From contig JAFWDX010000349.1 of the NCBI GenBank assembly GCA_017515945.1, positions 1-18,902 of the forward strand: DNA of 18,902 nucleotides, written 5' to 3'. Below are positions 7,901-14,149 of this stretch, one piece after another. Both the position numbers and the translations under genes were made by a program. Position 1 is the stretch's first letter, and every line of letters begins with the position of its first letter. The notes beneath the pieces are model-generated. The model did no database searches. It saw only the letters and a list, made by a program, of their open reading frames with translations, and was not told the origin of the DNA. This DNA is from Blautia sp. Lineage in GTDB: Bacteria > Bacillota > Clostridia > Lachnospirales > Lachnospiraceae.

Positions 7901-8505
7901 CGATCCTGTCCATTCTTTACAAAGCTTATACGGGCGGATGGGAGACCGACCGGATCTGTCATCTGGCGCTGCTCAAGGAACTCTCCCGGGGGAAAGCGGA
8001 AAATATCCCTGTCGCCCGAATAGAAAACGAGCTGCTCGCAGAATGCGTTGAGGCCGGACTGAGGTTCGCCTTTTTCCGTCGGCTGCTGCCGCGGCAGCTG
8101 GCCAGATGGCAGCTCGACGACAAGGTGTTTGTGGAGATCCACGAGGATCCGTCCGCAAAGGTCACGCTGTTTTATCGTCTGGATACGGGACTGGGACGCC
8201 ACTCAGCCTATACCAGCGAACCGATCCCGAATGTGTATCAGGGGATATTCAACCGGGGTTTTACATTGTTTTACGGAGAAAGCATCCATTACTATTTCCA
8301 GGTTGAGACGGAAGGACAGGTCCGGCGCACATCTGAGCGGGCCCTGACCATGAATCGCGTCGAGACCGCCTCTGCCAGTAAATATCAGAGGATCAATCAG
8401 ATGCTCGCATCCCGTCGGCTCGGCAGAAAGAGCCAGGTCACGGAAAAGATGCAGGAGTATCTGCGCCAGGAACAGTCCGTAAAGGAAATGTTCAGGCTCC
8501 GGTAA
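4957..8505 (+). CDS. DUF5717-type giant helical-repeat protein, function unknown
   Basis: I match this 1182-residue protein to DUF5717 from memory, by its length, its neighbours and its look. No signal peptide or membrane segment is visible, so it is probably cytoplasmic. Residues 12-113 look like a beta-sandwich (VTIPAGETLQSEMYFAAKDG, then FSGETIRLTYGVDAAGMQQGD). A second, similar beta domain spans about 190-278 (VVITRSGWGHLRLDIEAEGG ... LEYVIRADVLQKGRR). From about 300 to 1030 the sequence is helical and TPR/HEAT-like, with many aromatic pairs. A final beta-rich part at about 1056-1140 is followed by a charged helix. The start is TTG. The gene lies 18 bases before the Hsp70-like gene and is presumably its partner. 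No catalytic motif was found. Confidence 0.8.
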   Translation: MKKKIDQLLSGHFEYELPGLDFSQDRISVTIPAGETLQSEMYFAAKDGRRIRGMITSSSRRLVPGLTSFSGETIRLTYGVDAAGMQQGDTVCGRLTFTTSVGEESVPFEIRTQGQELLTGSGSVRTLEEFTQLARQDFREAFHLFTSADFAGIIQGESGRCQALLKGFSRQPVTYQHLEEFLISTKQKKPVTVKIAQEKAEYFEVKESRRESVVITRSGWGHLRLDIEAEGGFVEPVRKVITQDDFIGSRCELEYVIRADVLQKGRRRSRLLISSPYQTLCHEILASREPAALLRVSVREKAARLAMMKDYLRYLCQEISFEEWAHTSHTILTQLQAEGIEGPDYQMFDAWLLHQEKKDEEAIGILKKYMDKTYSRQEIDLAGAFLYLCLVTGLAGEREQIQKRIQNLYMQKGDSMLLLWCLLQLDPELSGSSSRSLVAMEELYDRGCRSPFLYMEAWRCACEDPSAMHQLSGFWTQVMAFAARRGLLQEELSRRFAYLAGYEKEYRPLVATVLEKCCRVFPSDDTLQALCKYIIRGNPRRAEYFCWFEQAVRHGLRLTRLYEYYVETMDTSVKRSLPRNLLMYFKYNSDSLGDSKKAFIYAGVVQDKEKDRSTYEMYKQHMKEFTQAKLLQGAISPYYAILYREFFSEPSVVADAAALARLLFTCRIYTDEPRVRQVIVRHDQLMREDIYPVIKGAAYPRIYTDDAVILFQDEKQRRYEATVHYSRERLLEDPELVRRVLGMGVEEPGVLLNYAENHQVEASNLLIFENLCTEESFSIGYRRQVQKRLLDYFTQNSREETLDDYLKALDLREYAYVDKPRILSLLIERGLYTQAMQLVEEFGWEGVDPRYLLRLASRRIEEAIRLTPDAQQPDNELLAMADYIFDAGYFDETTLTYLMRWRTGPVSKLLELRSHAEGFGLDTCSLEEKILSALMFTSDYRKEGESVLVSYLRHGGKERIVCAYLCQMSYGTFVKEYPMSRTILSILYKAYTGGWETDRICHLALLKELSRGKAENIPVARIENELLAECVEAGLRFAFFRRLLPRQLARWQLDDKVFVEIHEDPSAKVTLFYRLDTGLGRHSAYTSEPIPNVYQGIFNRGFTLFYGESIHYYFQVETEGQVRRTSERALTMNRVETASASKYQRINQMLASRRLGRKSQVTEKMQEYLRQEQSVKEMFRLR

Positions 8506-8512
8506 TGCATGC

Positions 8513-8518
8513 GGGAGG
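8513..8518 (+). promoter_or_regulatory. Ribosome binding site that sets the start of the Hsp70-like gene
   Basis: GGGAGG lies five bases before ATG at 8524. An in-frame ATG at 8509 would put this site inside the coding region and has no good site of its own, so 8524 is preferred. Confidence 0.7.
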
Positions 8519-8523
8519 CGTTT

Positions 8524-10401
8524 ATGAATGAAATCCGTGATCTGATCATAGGAATAGATTTTGCCCGGGGCAGTTCACAGATCACTTATTATGACAGGAG
8601 GGCGGGGGAACCCAGATCCGTTCCGGAAAAAGCCGGTAGCGCGGACTTTGAGATACCCACACGTCTGTGCATCGGCACCGGCAGAAAGGAATACTGTATC
8701 GGTTCGGAAGCGTTGTATTTCGCCCGTGAACAAAACGGTATCCTGACGGATGATCTGTATGAACTGGCGCTGAGCGAGAAGCCGGTCCGACTCCATGAAA
8801 AGAGCTGGCCGGTGCATGAGCTGCTGGCAAAATATATTGTCGGGCTTCTGGACGTGCTGGGGATCTCCGATGTCGTGAGAAATACCCGCTGCCTGATGGT
8901 AGCCGTCAGGGAACTGTCGCCTGTTCTGGTCCGGAACCTGAGCCGTGCCTGCGAGGAGCTTGGTTTCGGCAGAGATGAGTACAGCCTGCTGGATTACAGC
9001 CAGTGTTTCTTCTACTATGCCATGACGCAGCGGAGGGAAAACTGGAACCGGAACATCGGCTGGTATCAGTTCCAGGGAAACGATGTGACCTTCCGCAAGC
9101 TGTCCGTGACTTCAGGCGCGCCGCCGGTGCTGATCCGGCTGCGACAGGCAGGCAGGAGAACACTGCCGGAGGAACAGCTGGACAGGGATACGGTCTTCAC
9201 CGGCTTCGTCAAGGAGACCCTGAGCGCTGAACTGTATTCCTGTATCCTGATCACTGGAGAAGGTTTTTCGAGAGAGTGGTCTTCCCGCAGTGCCCGGGTC
9301 ATGTGCCAGCAGCAGAGAAAGGTTTATTATGGCAACAATCTCTTTGCCAAAGGCGCCTGTGCGGCAGGAAAAGAGCGCAGGGAAGACAGAAATCTGAAGA
9401 ATTACCGTTTCCTGAGCGATTCCATGATCCTGACCAATGTGGGGATGGACATGCGGGTGGGCGGTGCGTCTGCCTATGTGCCGCTGATCGAGGCCGGAAA
9501 GAACTGGTACGAATATCATATCGATTTTGAAATGATCCTTGACGGTGAGAAGGAACTGGCGTTCCTTGTGTCCGGTGCGGGAGAGAACATAAGCCGCAAA
9601 GCCGTGATGGCGCTTGAAGGGCTGCCCTCGCGGCCTCCGCGCACGACCAGACTGCAGGTCCAGATGCATTTTACTTCCCGGGAGCTTTGCCACGTGGAGG
9701 TCCGGGATCTGGGCTTCGGGGAGATGTTCCCGGCCTCCGGCAAAGTCTGGAAAGAAGAGATCGACTGGGCCGGAAGCCTGCCGGTGGGCTCTGCGGCGGC
9801 TCCGGATGTGGTGGAAGCCACGGCTGTGACCACTCATGAAGCGGAGCTGCATGCCGCAGCACCGCAGGGTGAACCTGTCCATGAAACGGAGCCGCATGCC
9901 GCAGCACCGCAGGGTGTACCCGCCCATGAAGCGGAGCCGCAAGCCGCAGCACCACAGGATGAACCCGCCCATGAAGCAGAGCCGCATGCTGCAGCACCGC
10001 AGAGTAGATCCGCTCATGAAGCGGAGCCGCAAGCCGTTGCGCAGCAGAGTGAACCCGCCCATGATACGAAGCCGCAAGCCGCAGCACCGCAGGGTGGTTC
10101 CGCCCATGATGTGAAGCCGGCCGCGGCAGAACATGACGCGCCCGCTTATAACGCAGAGCCTCCTGCCGGCGCTGAACAAAAAGCACCGCCAGTCCATTCA
10201 TGGCCGGCAGCAGAACCGCTGCAGGCAGATCAGACGGAAACAAAGCAGCCGGAGATCCAGCTGTGGGGATTTGTCAGGCAGCGCAGGAGCAGACGCCTTC
10301 AGGTTAAAAGGCGGCGCCGCAGACTGACCCGCAGAAGAAGAGGATTGTTCGGGAAGGAAAGAACCGGGCATAATCCCATATTGCAGGAGGAACAGCCGTG
10401 A
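8524..10401 (+). CDS. DUF5716-type divergent Hsp70/actin-like ATPase with repeat linker and Arg-rich tail
   Basis: The 625-residue protein starts with IIGIDFARGSSQITYYD (8-24), which fits the phosphate-1 loop of Hsp70/actin-fold ATPases. ILITGEGFS (241-249) and GNNLFAKGACAAG (270-282) fit the adenosine motif and the 'VAxGAA' helix of that fold. The phosphate-2 position (GWYQFQGNDVTF, 179-190) lacks the usual DxGxxT. Residues 335-400 resemble an Hsp70 substrate-binding beta domain (LEGLPSRPPRTTRLQVQMHF then VEVRDLG). Residues 438-527 are six tandem 15-residue repeats (consensus HEAEPHAAAPQGEPA). An arginine-rich tail follows at about 585-608. I assign DUF5716 from memory; the Hsp70 relation is my inference from motif order. 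The first repeat-free 430 residues are the folded part. The next gene overlaps its stop. Confidence 0.8.
   Translation: MNEIRDLIIGIDFARGSSQITYYDRRAGEPRSVPEKAGSADFEIPTRLCIGTGRKEYCIGSEALYFAREQNGILTDDLYELALSEKPVRLHEKSWPVHELLAKYIVGLLDVLGISDVVRNTRCLMVAVRELSPVLVRNLSRACEELGFGRDEYSLLDYSQCFFYYAMTQRRENWNRNIGWYQFQGNDVTFRKLSVTSGAPPVLIRLRQAGRRTLPEEQLDRDTVFTGFVKETLSAELYSCILITGEGFSREWSSRSARVMCQQQRKVYYGNNLFAKGACAAGKERREDRNLKNYRFLSDSMILTNVGMDMRVGGASAYVPLIEAGKNWYEYHIDFEMILDGEKELAFLVSGAGENISRKAVMALEGLPSRPPRTTRLQVQMHFTSRELCHVEVRDLGFGEMFPASGKVWKEEIDWAGSLPVGSAAAPDVVEATAVTTHEAELHAAAPQGEPVHETEPHAAAPQGVPAHEAEPQAAAPQDEPAHEAEPHAAAPQSRSAHEAEPQAVAQQSEPAHDTKPQAAAPQGGSAHDVKPAAAEHDAPAYNAEPPAGAEQKAPPVHSWPAAEPLQADQTETKQPEIQLWGFVRQRRSRRLQVKRRRRRLTRRRRGLFGKERTGHNPILQEEQP
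9835..10104 (+). repeat. Six 45-bp tandem repeats inside the Hsp70-like gene
   Basis: Six in-frame units of exactly 45 bases encode variants of HEAEPHAAAPQGEPA. A degenerate seventh unit begins at 10105 (HDVKPAAAEHDAPAY). Units differ by a few bases each, mostly in the last five codons. Copy-number change would keep the reading frame, so the linker length may vary between strains. Confidence 0.92.
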
Positions 10402-11177
10402 GCGGATTTATTCTGTGTCAGGTCAAAAGGGCAAATCAGCCGTTTTTCCTGAAAAACATACAGGTGAATATTTTTTCAATCGAGGAGCTGTGCTACTTCC
10501 TGTATCATAATCTCAGCCTCGCTGACGAGAGTGTCTTCAATGAGGAGCTGTGCTTCTGGATTTCAAATGAACTGGGCCTGGTCGGCCTGGGCCAGAGGCT
10601 GCGTATCCTGCTCGGACGTTCTGCGTCACTGGAGGATCTGGTGTATCCCATCTTCAAGGAGGTCGGTTATCTGACCTACGATGAGCTGAAGTCGATCCGT
10701 ACCAGGCTGAACATCATGAACCGCGAGTCCCTCCTGGAGAGGGAAAAGCACAAAGGTGACGCGTTCGTTATCAATGGGATGTATGCCAAAGCCATCGCAT
10801 TGTACCATCAGGTGCTGGAGGATCCGGCACTCCATGCAGAACCTACGCTCCGCGCGGATATCCTGCACAATCTCGGCTGTGCCTACAGCTATATGTTCCA
10901 GATGGAAAAAGCCGCACAGTGTTTCCGGGAGGCGCTGGATCTGACAGGATCGGAGGAGGATACGATCACGTATCTGCTGGCCTGCAGCAGCATCATGAGC
11001 GCCGAAGAATACGACAGACATCTGCTGGAGCTGGGGGTTTCCCTTGATGTTTCGTTCCTGGCTGCGCAGGAACGCCGGCGCGTGGAAAGCATGCCGGCAC
11101 CGGACGCCGGATCGGCGGATTCGGATCATATGCTGGCAGAGCTGATGGCTCAGTATCACAAGTGTACAGCAGAATGA
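10398..11177 (+). CDS. TPR protein of the DUF5717/DUF5716 cluster, function unknown
   Basis: The 259-residue protein starts with GTG, which overlaps the stop of the Hsp70-like gene (GTGA); AGGAGG at 10385-10390 supports this start. The first 110 residues are helical, with no family I recognise (IEELCYFLYHNLSLADES). Two TPR-like hairpins follow at about 113-146 (KGDAFVINGMYAKAIALYHQ) and 152-185 (ILHNLGCAYSYMFQMEKAAQ). The C-terminus is charged and probably flexible. There is no signal peptide or membrane segment. TPR proteins commonly bind chaperones or peptides, and translational coupling to the Hsp70-like gene suggests the two interact; that is inference. No terminator is visible before the purC promoter. 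Confidence 0.85.
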   Translation: MSGFILCQVKRANQPFFLKNIQVNIFSIEELCYFLYHNLSLADESVFNEELCFWISNELGLVGLGQRLRILLGRSASLEDLVYPIFKEVGYLTYDELKSIRTRLNIMNRESLLEREKHKGDAFVINGMYAKAIALYHQVLEDPALHAEPTLRADILHNLGCAYSYMFQMEKAAQCFREALDLTGSEEDTITYLLACSSIMSAEEYDRHLLELGVSLDVSFLAAQERRRVESMPAPDAGSADSDHMLAELMAQYHKCTAE

Positions 11178-11212
11178 ATGAAGCACAGGTCCGAACTGGG
11201 GAATCCTGCCAA

Positions 11213-11241
11213 TTGAAATTCCTTCACCTTGGGGGTATAAT
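11213..11241 (+). promoter_or_regulatory. Sigma-A-type promoter for purC-purB
   Basis: TTGAAA (11213-11218) and TATAAT (11236-11241) are separated by exactly 17 bases, close to consensus. Transcription would start near 11248, giving a leader of about 75 bases before the purC ATG. I found no PurBox-like or riboswitch-like fold in that leader. Confidence 0.85.
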
Positions 11242-11322
11242 GCAGATGCCAAATACATAAATTGCGGGAAAACAAGCCGTCCGGCATCCTGCGGGGATAC
11301 AAGAAAGGAAAGGGTGATACCC

Positions 11323-12030
11323 ATGGAGAAAAAAGAGCAGCTCTACGAGGGCAAGGCAAAAAAGGTTTTCGCTACAGAGGACCCGGATGTCGTGATCGTA
11401 AGCTATAAAGATGACGCAACAGCCTTCAACGGGGTGAAAAAGGGTACGATCCAGGGCAAAGGCGTGATCAATAACCGTATGACAAACCTGGTATTTCAGA
11501 AGTTTGAGGCAGCCGGTATCCCCACTCATTTTATCGAGGAACTGAACGACCGTGAGACCGCGGTCAAAAAGGTGGAGATCGTACCGCTCGAGGTGATCGT
11601 GCGCAACGTGGCAGCCGGGAGCTTCTCAAAACGCATGGGCGTGGCAGAGGGAACGGCGCTGCTTTGTCCGATCCTCGAGTTCAGCTATAAAAACGATGAT
11701 CTGGGTGATCCGTTTATCAACGACGATTATGCGTTGGCGCTGGGCCTTGCCACCCGTGAGGAACTGGACACGATCCGTTCCACGACCCTCAAGGTCAATG
11801 AGATCATGAAGGAGTATTTCCTCGGCGCAGGTCTGAAGCTGATCGATTTCAAGATCGAATACGGCCGTTATCACGGACAGATCCTGCTGGCGGACGAGGT
11901 GTCTCCGGATACCTGCCGTCTCTGGGATGCCGAGACGAACGAAAAGCTCGACAAGGACCGTTTCCGCAGAGATCTGGGCAACGTGGAGGAGGCCTATCAG
12001 GAGGTCTTCCATCGTCTTGGCCTTGACTGA
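11323..12030 (+). CDS. purC: Phosphoribosylaminoimidazole-succinocarboxamide synthase
   Basis: PurC joins CAIR and aspartate with ATP to give SAICAR in de novo purine synthesis. The 235-residue length is typical. Motifs are YEGKAKKVF near the N-terminus (ATP site), [17 protein letters not shown] (substrate loop) and [12 protein letters not shown] near the C-terminus. I place the start at ATG 11323, with the purine-rich site AAAGGAAAGGG ending ten bases upstream. A GTG at 11314 in the same frame would overlap that site. purB follows 11 bases after the stop, and PurB uses the product directly, so the two form an operon under the promoter at 11213-11241. Confidence 0.96.
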   Translation: MEKKEQLYEGKAKKVFATEDPDVVIVSYKDDATAFNGVKKGTIQGKGVINNRMTNLVFQKFEAAGIPTHFIEELNDRETAVKKVEIVPLEVIVRNVAAGSFSKRMGVAEGTALLCPILEFSYKNDDLGDPFINDDYALALGLATREELDTIRSTTLKVNEIMKEYFLGAGLKLIDFKIEYGRYHGQILLADEVSPDTCRLWDAETNEKLDKDRFRRDLGNVEEAYQEVFHRLGLD

Positions 12031-12041
12031 GGAGAAAACGC

Positions 12042-13475
12042 ATGAATACGGATCGTTATATCAGCCCGCTGTCCCAGCGCTATGCCAGCCGTGAGATGCA
12101 GTTCATCTTTTCCCAGGACATGAAATTCCGCACCTGGAGAAAACTCTGGATCGCGCTGGCCGAGACGGAAAAGGAACTGGGCCTGCCCATCACGCAGGAT
12201 CAGATCGACGAGCTGAAGGCTCACGCCGAGGATATCAACTATGAAGTAGCTGCCGCCCGGGAAAAAGAAGTGCGCCATGATGTGATGGCCCACGTGTATG
12301 CCTATGGTGTGCAGTGCCCGAAGGCAAAGGGCATCATCCATCTCGGCGCAACATCCTGTTATGTGGGAGACAACACGGACCTGATCATTATGAAGGAGGC
12401 CCTGCTGCTGGTACGCCGCAAGCTGGTAAATGTCATTGCCTCCCTGGCTGATTTTGCCGACAAATGGAAGGACCAGCCGACGCTGGCATTCACCCATTTT
12501 CAGCCGGCGCAGCCCACTACGGTCGGCAAGCGCGCCTGCCTGTGGCTCTCCGAGTTCCTGATGGATCTGGAGGATCTGGAATATGTGCTCGGATCGCTCC
12601 GTCTGCTCGGCTCAAAGGGCACCACCGGTACCCAGGCCAGCTTTCTGGAGCTGTTTGACGCAGATCAGGAAAAGGTGGATCGTCTGGATCCGATGATCGC
12701 GGAAAAGCTGGGCTTTGAAAGCTGCTATGCGGTGTCAGGACAGACATACTCCCGCAAGGTGGACACCCGCGTCGCGGGCGTGCTGGCGGGCATTGCCGCG
12801 AGTGCGCACAAGATGGCAGGCGATATCCGCCTGCTCCAGCACCTCAAGGAGGTGGAGGAGCCCTTTGAAAAGTCTCAGATCGGTTCCTCGGCCATGGCGT
12901 ACAAACGCAACCCCATGCGCTCGGAGAGGATCGATTCCCTTTCCCGTTATGTCATGATCGATGCGCTCAACCCGGCCATCACCTCGGCGTCCCAGTGGTT
13001 CGAGAGGACACTTGACGATTCCGCGAACAAACGGCTGAGCATCCCGGAGGCCTTTCTGGCCACAGACGGCATCCTGGATCTGTGCATAAATGTGACGAAC
13101 GGACTGGTCGTTTATCCGAAGGTCATTGAGAAGCACCTGATGGCGGAGCTTCCCTTTATGGCCACGGAAAATATCATGATGGACGCGGTAAAAGCCGGCG
13201 GAGACCGCCAGGAGCTGCATGAGCGGATCCGTACGCTCTCCATGCAGGCCGGCCGCAATGTCAAGGAAAAAGGAGAAGAAAACAATCTCCTCGCCCTGAT
13301 CGCCGCGGATCCGTCTTTCCATATGACACTGGAAGAGCTCCAGGCTCTGATGGATCCCGCCCGGTATACCGGACGCGCGCCAAGGCAGACAGCAGTATTT
13401 CTTTCGGAAACCGTCCGACCGGTTCTCGAGGCCAGGAAGGATCTGCTCGGACTTACGGCAGAGATATCCGTCTGA
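12042..13475 (+). CDS. purB: Adenylosuccinate lyase
   Basis: PurB removes fumarate from SAICAR and from adenylosuccinate, acting twice in AMP synthesis. The 477-residue protein belongs to the fumarase/aspartase superfamily. Visible motifs are RHDVMAH with H79, GATSCYVGDNTD from residue 102, and the signature loop GSSAMAYKRNPM at 281-292. The C-terminal stretch ENIMMDAVKAGGDRQELHE is typical of the longer lyase type also found in animals and many Clostridia. The start ATG has GAGGAG upstream in the purC-purB gap. After the stop comes a 46-base tandem duplication, not a recognisable terminator, so transcription may continue into lemA. Confidence 0.96.
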   Translation: MNTDRYISPLSQRYASREMQFIFSQDMKFRTWRKLWIALAETEKELGLPITQDQIDELKAHAEDINYEVAAAREKEVRHDVMAHVYAYGVQCPKAKGIIHLGATSCYVGDNTDLIIMKEALLLVRRKLVNVIASLADFADKWKDQPTLAFTHFQPAQPTTVGKRACLWLSEFLMDLEDLEYVLGSLRLLGSKGTTGTQASFLELFDADQEKVDRLDPMIAEKLGFESCYAVSGQTYSRKVDTRVAGVLAGIAASAHKMAGDIRLLQHLKEVEEPFEKSQIGSSAMAYKRNPMRSERIDSLSRYVMIDALNPAITSASQWFERTLDDSANKRLSIPEAFLATDGILDLCINVTNGLVVYPKVIEKHLMAELPFMATENIMMDAVKAGGDRQELHERIRTLSMQAGRNVKEKGEENNLLALIAADPSFHMTLEELQALMDPARYTGRAPRQTAVFLSETVRPVLEARKDLLGLTAEISV

Positions 13476-13479
13476 AAAA

Positions 13480-13571
13480 GGTGTAACAGTGGCTGAACAG
13501 CCACAGAAACAGTATGAAAAAAGAAGGTGTAACAGTGGCTGAACAGCCACAGAAACAGTATGAAAAAAGAA
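13480..13571 (+). repeat. Perfect 46-bp tandem duplication carrying two copies of the palindromic element
   Basis: Two identical 46-base units (13480-13525 and 13526-13571) lie between purB and lemA. Each contains GTGGCTGAACAGCCAC (13489-13504 and 13535-13550), an inverted repeat with perfect seven-base arms. Compared with GTGACTGAACAGTCAC at 3596, an A-T pair has become G-C on both sides. The second unit runs into the lemA ribosome binding site GGAGG (13572-13576). Confidence 0.95.
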
Positions 13572-13588
13572 GGAGGAAAAAAGTATGA
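13514..13588 (+). CDS. Possible 24-codon leader ORF ahead of lemA
   Basis: ATG at 13514 opens a frame of 24 codons (MKKEGVTVAEQPQK...) that runs through the second duplicated unit and ends in TGA overlapping the lemA ATG. The overlap would allow translational coupling. There is no good Shine-Dalgarno before it and the composition is that of a repeat, so this may be chance. Confidence 0.15.
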   Translation: MKKEGVTVAEQPQKQYEKRRRKKV

Positions 13589-14139
13589 TGGCAATTGCAG
13601 CAATCGGAATTGTGGTCCTGTTGATCGTGATTTATCTGATCAGTACCTACAATGGTTTTGTCCGGCTCAGGAATAAGTGCGAGGAAGCTTTTTCCGCCAT
13701 GGACGTATCGCTGAAAAAACGGTATGACCTGATCCCGAATCTGGTGGAGACGGTCAAAGGCTATGCGAAGCATGAGAGCGAGACGCTCCAGGCTGTCATC
13801 GCTGCCCGCAATAAAGCTGCCGGCGCTTCTACAGCCGAAGCCCGGATCGAGGGTGACGCAGCCCTGACCGGCACACTCAGACATCTGTTCGCGGTGGCGG
13901 AAAGCTATCCCGAGCTGAAAGCCAATGAGAATTTCACCAGGCTTCAGGACCAGCTCTCCCGCATCGAGGAGGAGATCGCCGGCTCCCGCAGATATTATAA
14001 CGGTGTGGTCAATAAATATAACACAAAGACGGAAATGTTCCCCTCCAGTCTGATCGCGGGGATGTTCGGTTTTGCCCGCAAGCCGCTGTACGAAGTCAAC
14101 TCTGACGCAGAGAGAGAAAATGTGACTGTTTCCTTCTGA
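13585..14139 (+). CDS. lemA: LemA-family membrane protein
   Basis: The 184-residue protein has one N-terminal membrane segment (about residues 3-22) and then the typical helical LemA domain: YNGFVRLRNKCEEAFSAMDV, the hallmark KKRYDLIPNLVETVKGYAKHE, and a late SRRYYNGVVNKYNTK. LemA proteins are widespread in bacteria and sit in the membrane with the helical part probably outside; their biochemical role is not settled. The start ATG at 13585 has GGAGG eight bases upstream; a second ATG follows at once at 13588. The DUF2207 gene begins 11 bases after the stop, a common pairing that suggests the two work together in the envelope. Confidence 0.93.
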   Translation: MMAIAAIGIVVLLIVIYLISTYNGFVRLRNKCEEAFSAMDVSLKKRYDLIPNLVETVKGYAKHESETLQAVIAARNKAAGASTAEARIEGDAALTGTLRHLFAVAESYPELKANENFTRLQDQLSRIEEEIAGSRRYYNGVVNKYNTKTEMFPSSLIAGMFGFARKPLYEVNSDAERENVTVSF

Positions 14140-14149
14140 GGTACGGCCT

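Noticed and set aside
9112..10197. 361-codon open frame on the minus strand
   Set aside because: It is the antisense of the Hsp70-like gene and is kept open by the 45-bp repeats; its repeated motif is a by-product of them.
11209..11225. Short GGAAT/ATTCC pairing as a terminator after the TPR gene
   Set aside because: The stem is only five pairs with no T-run, and it overlaps the purC promoter.
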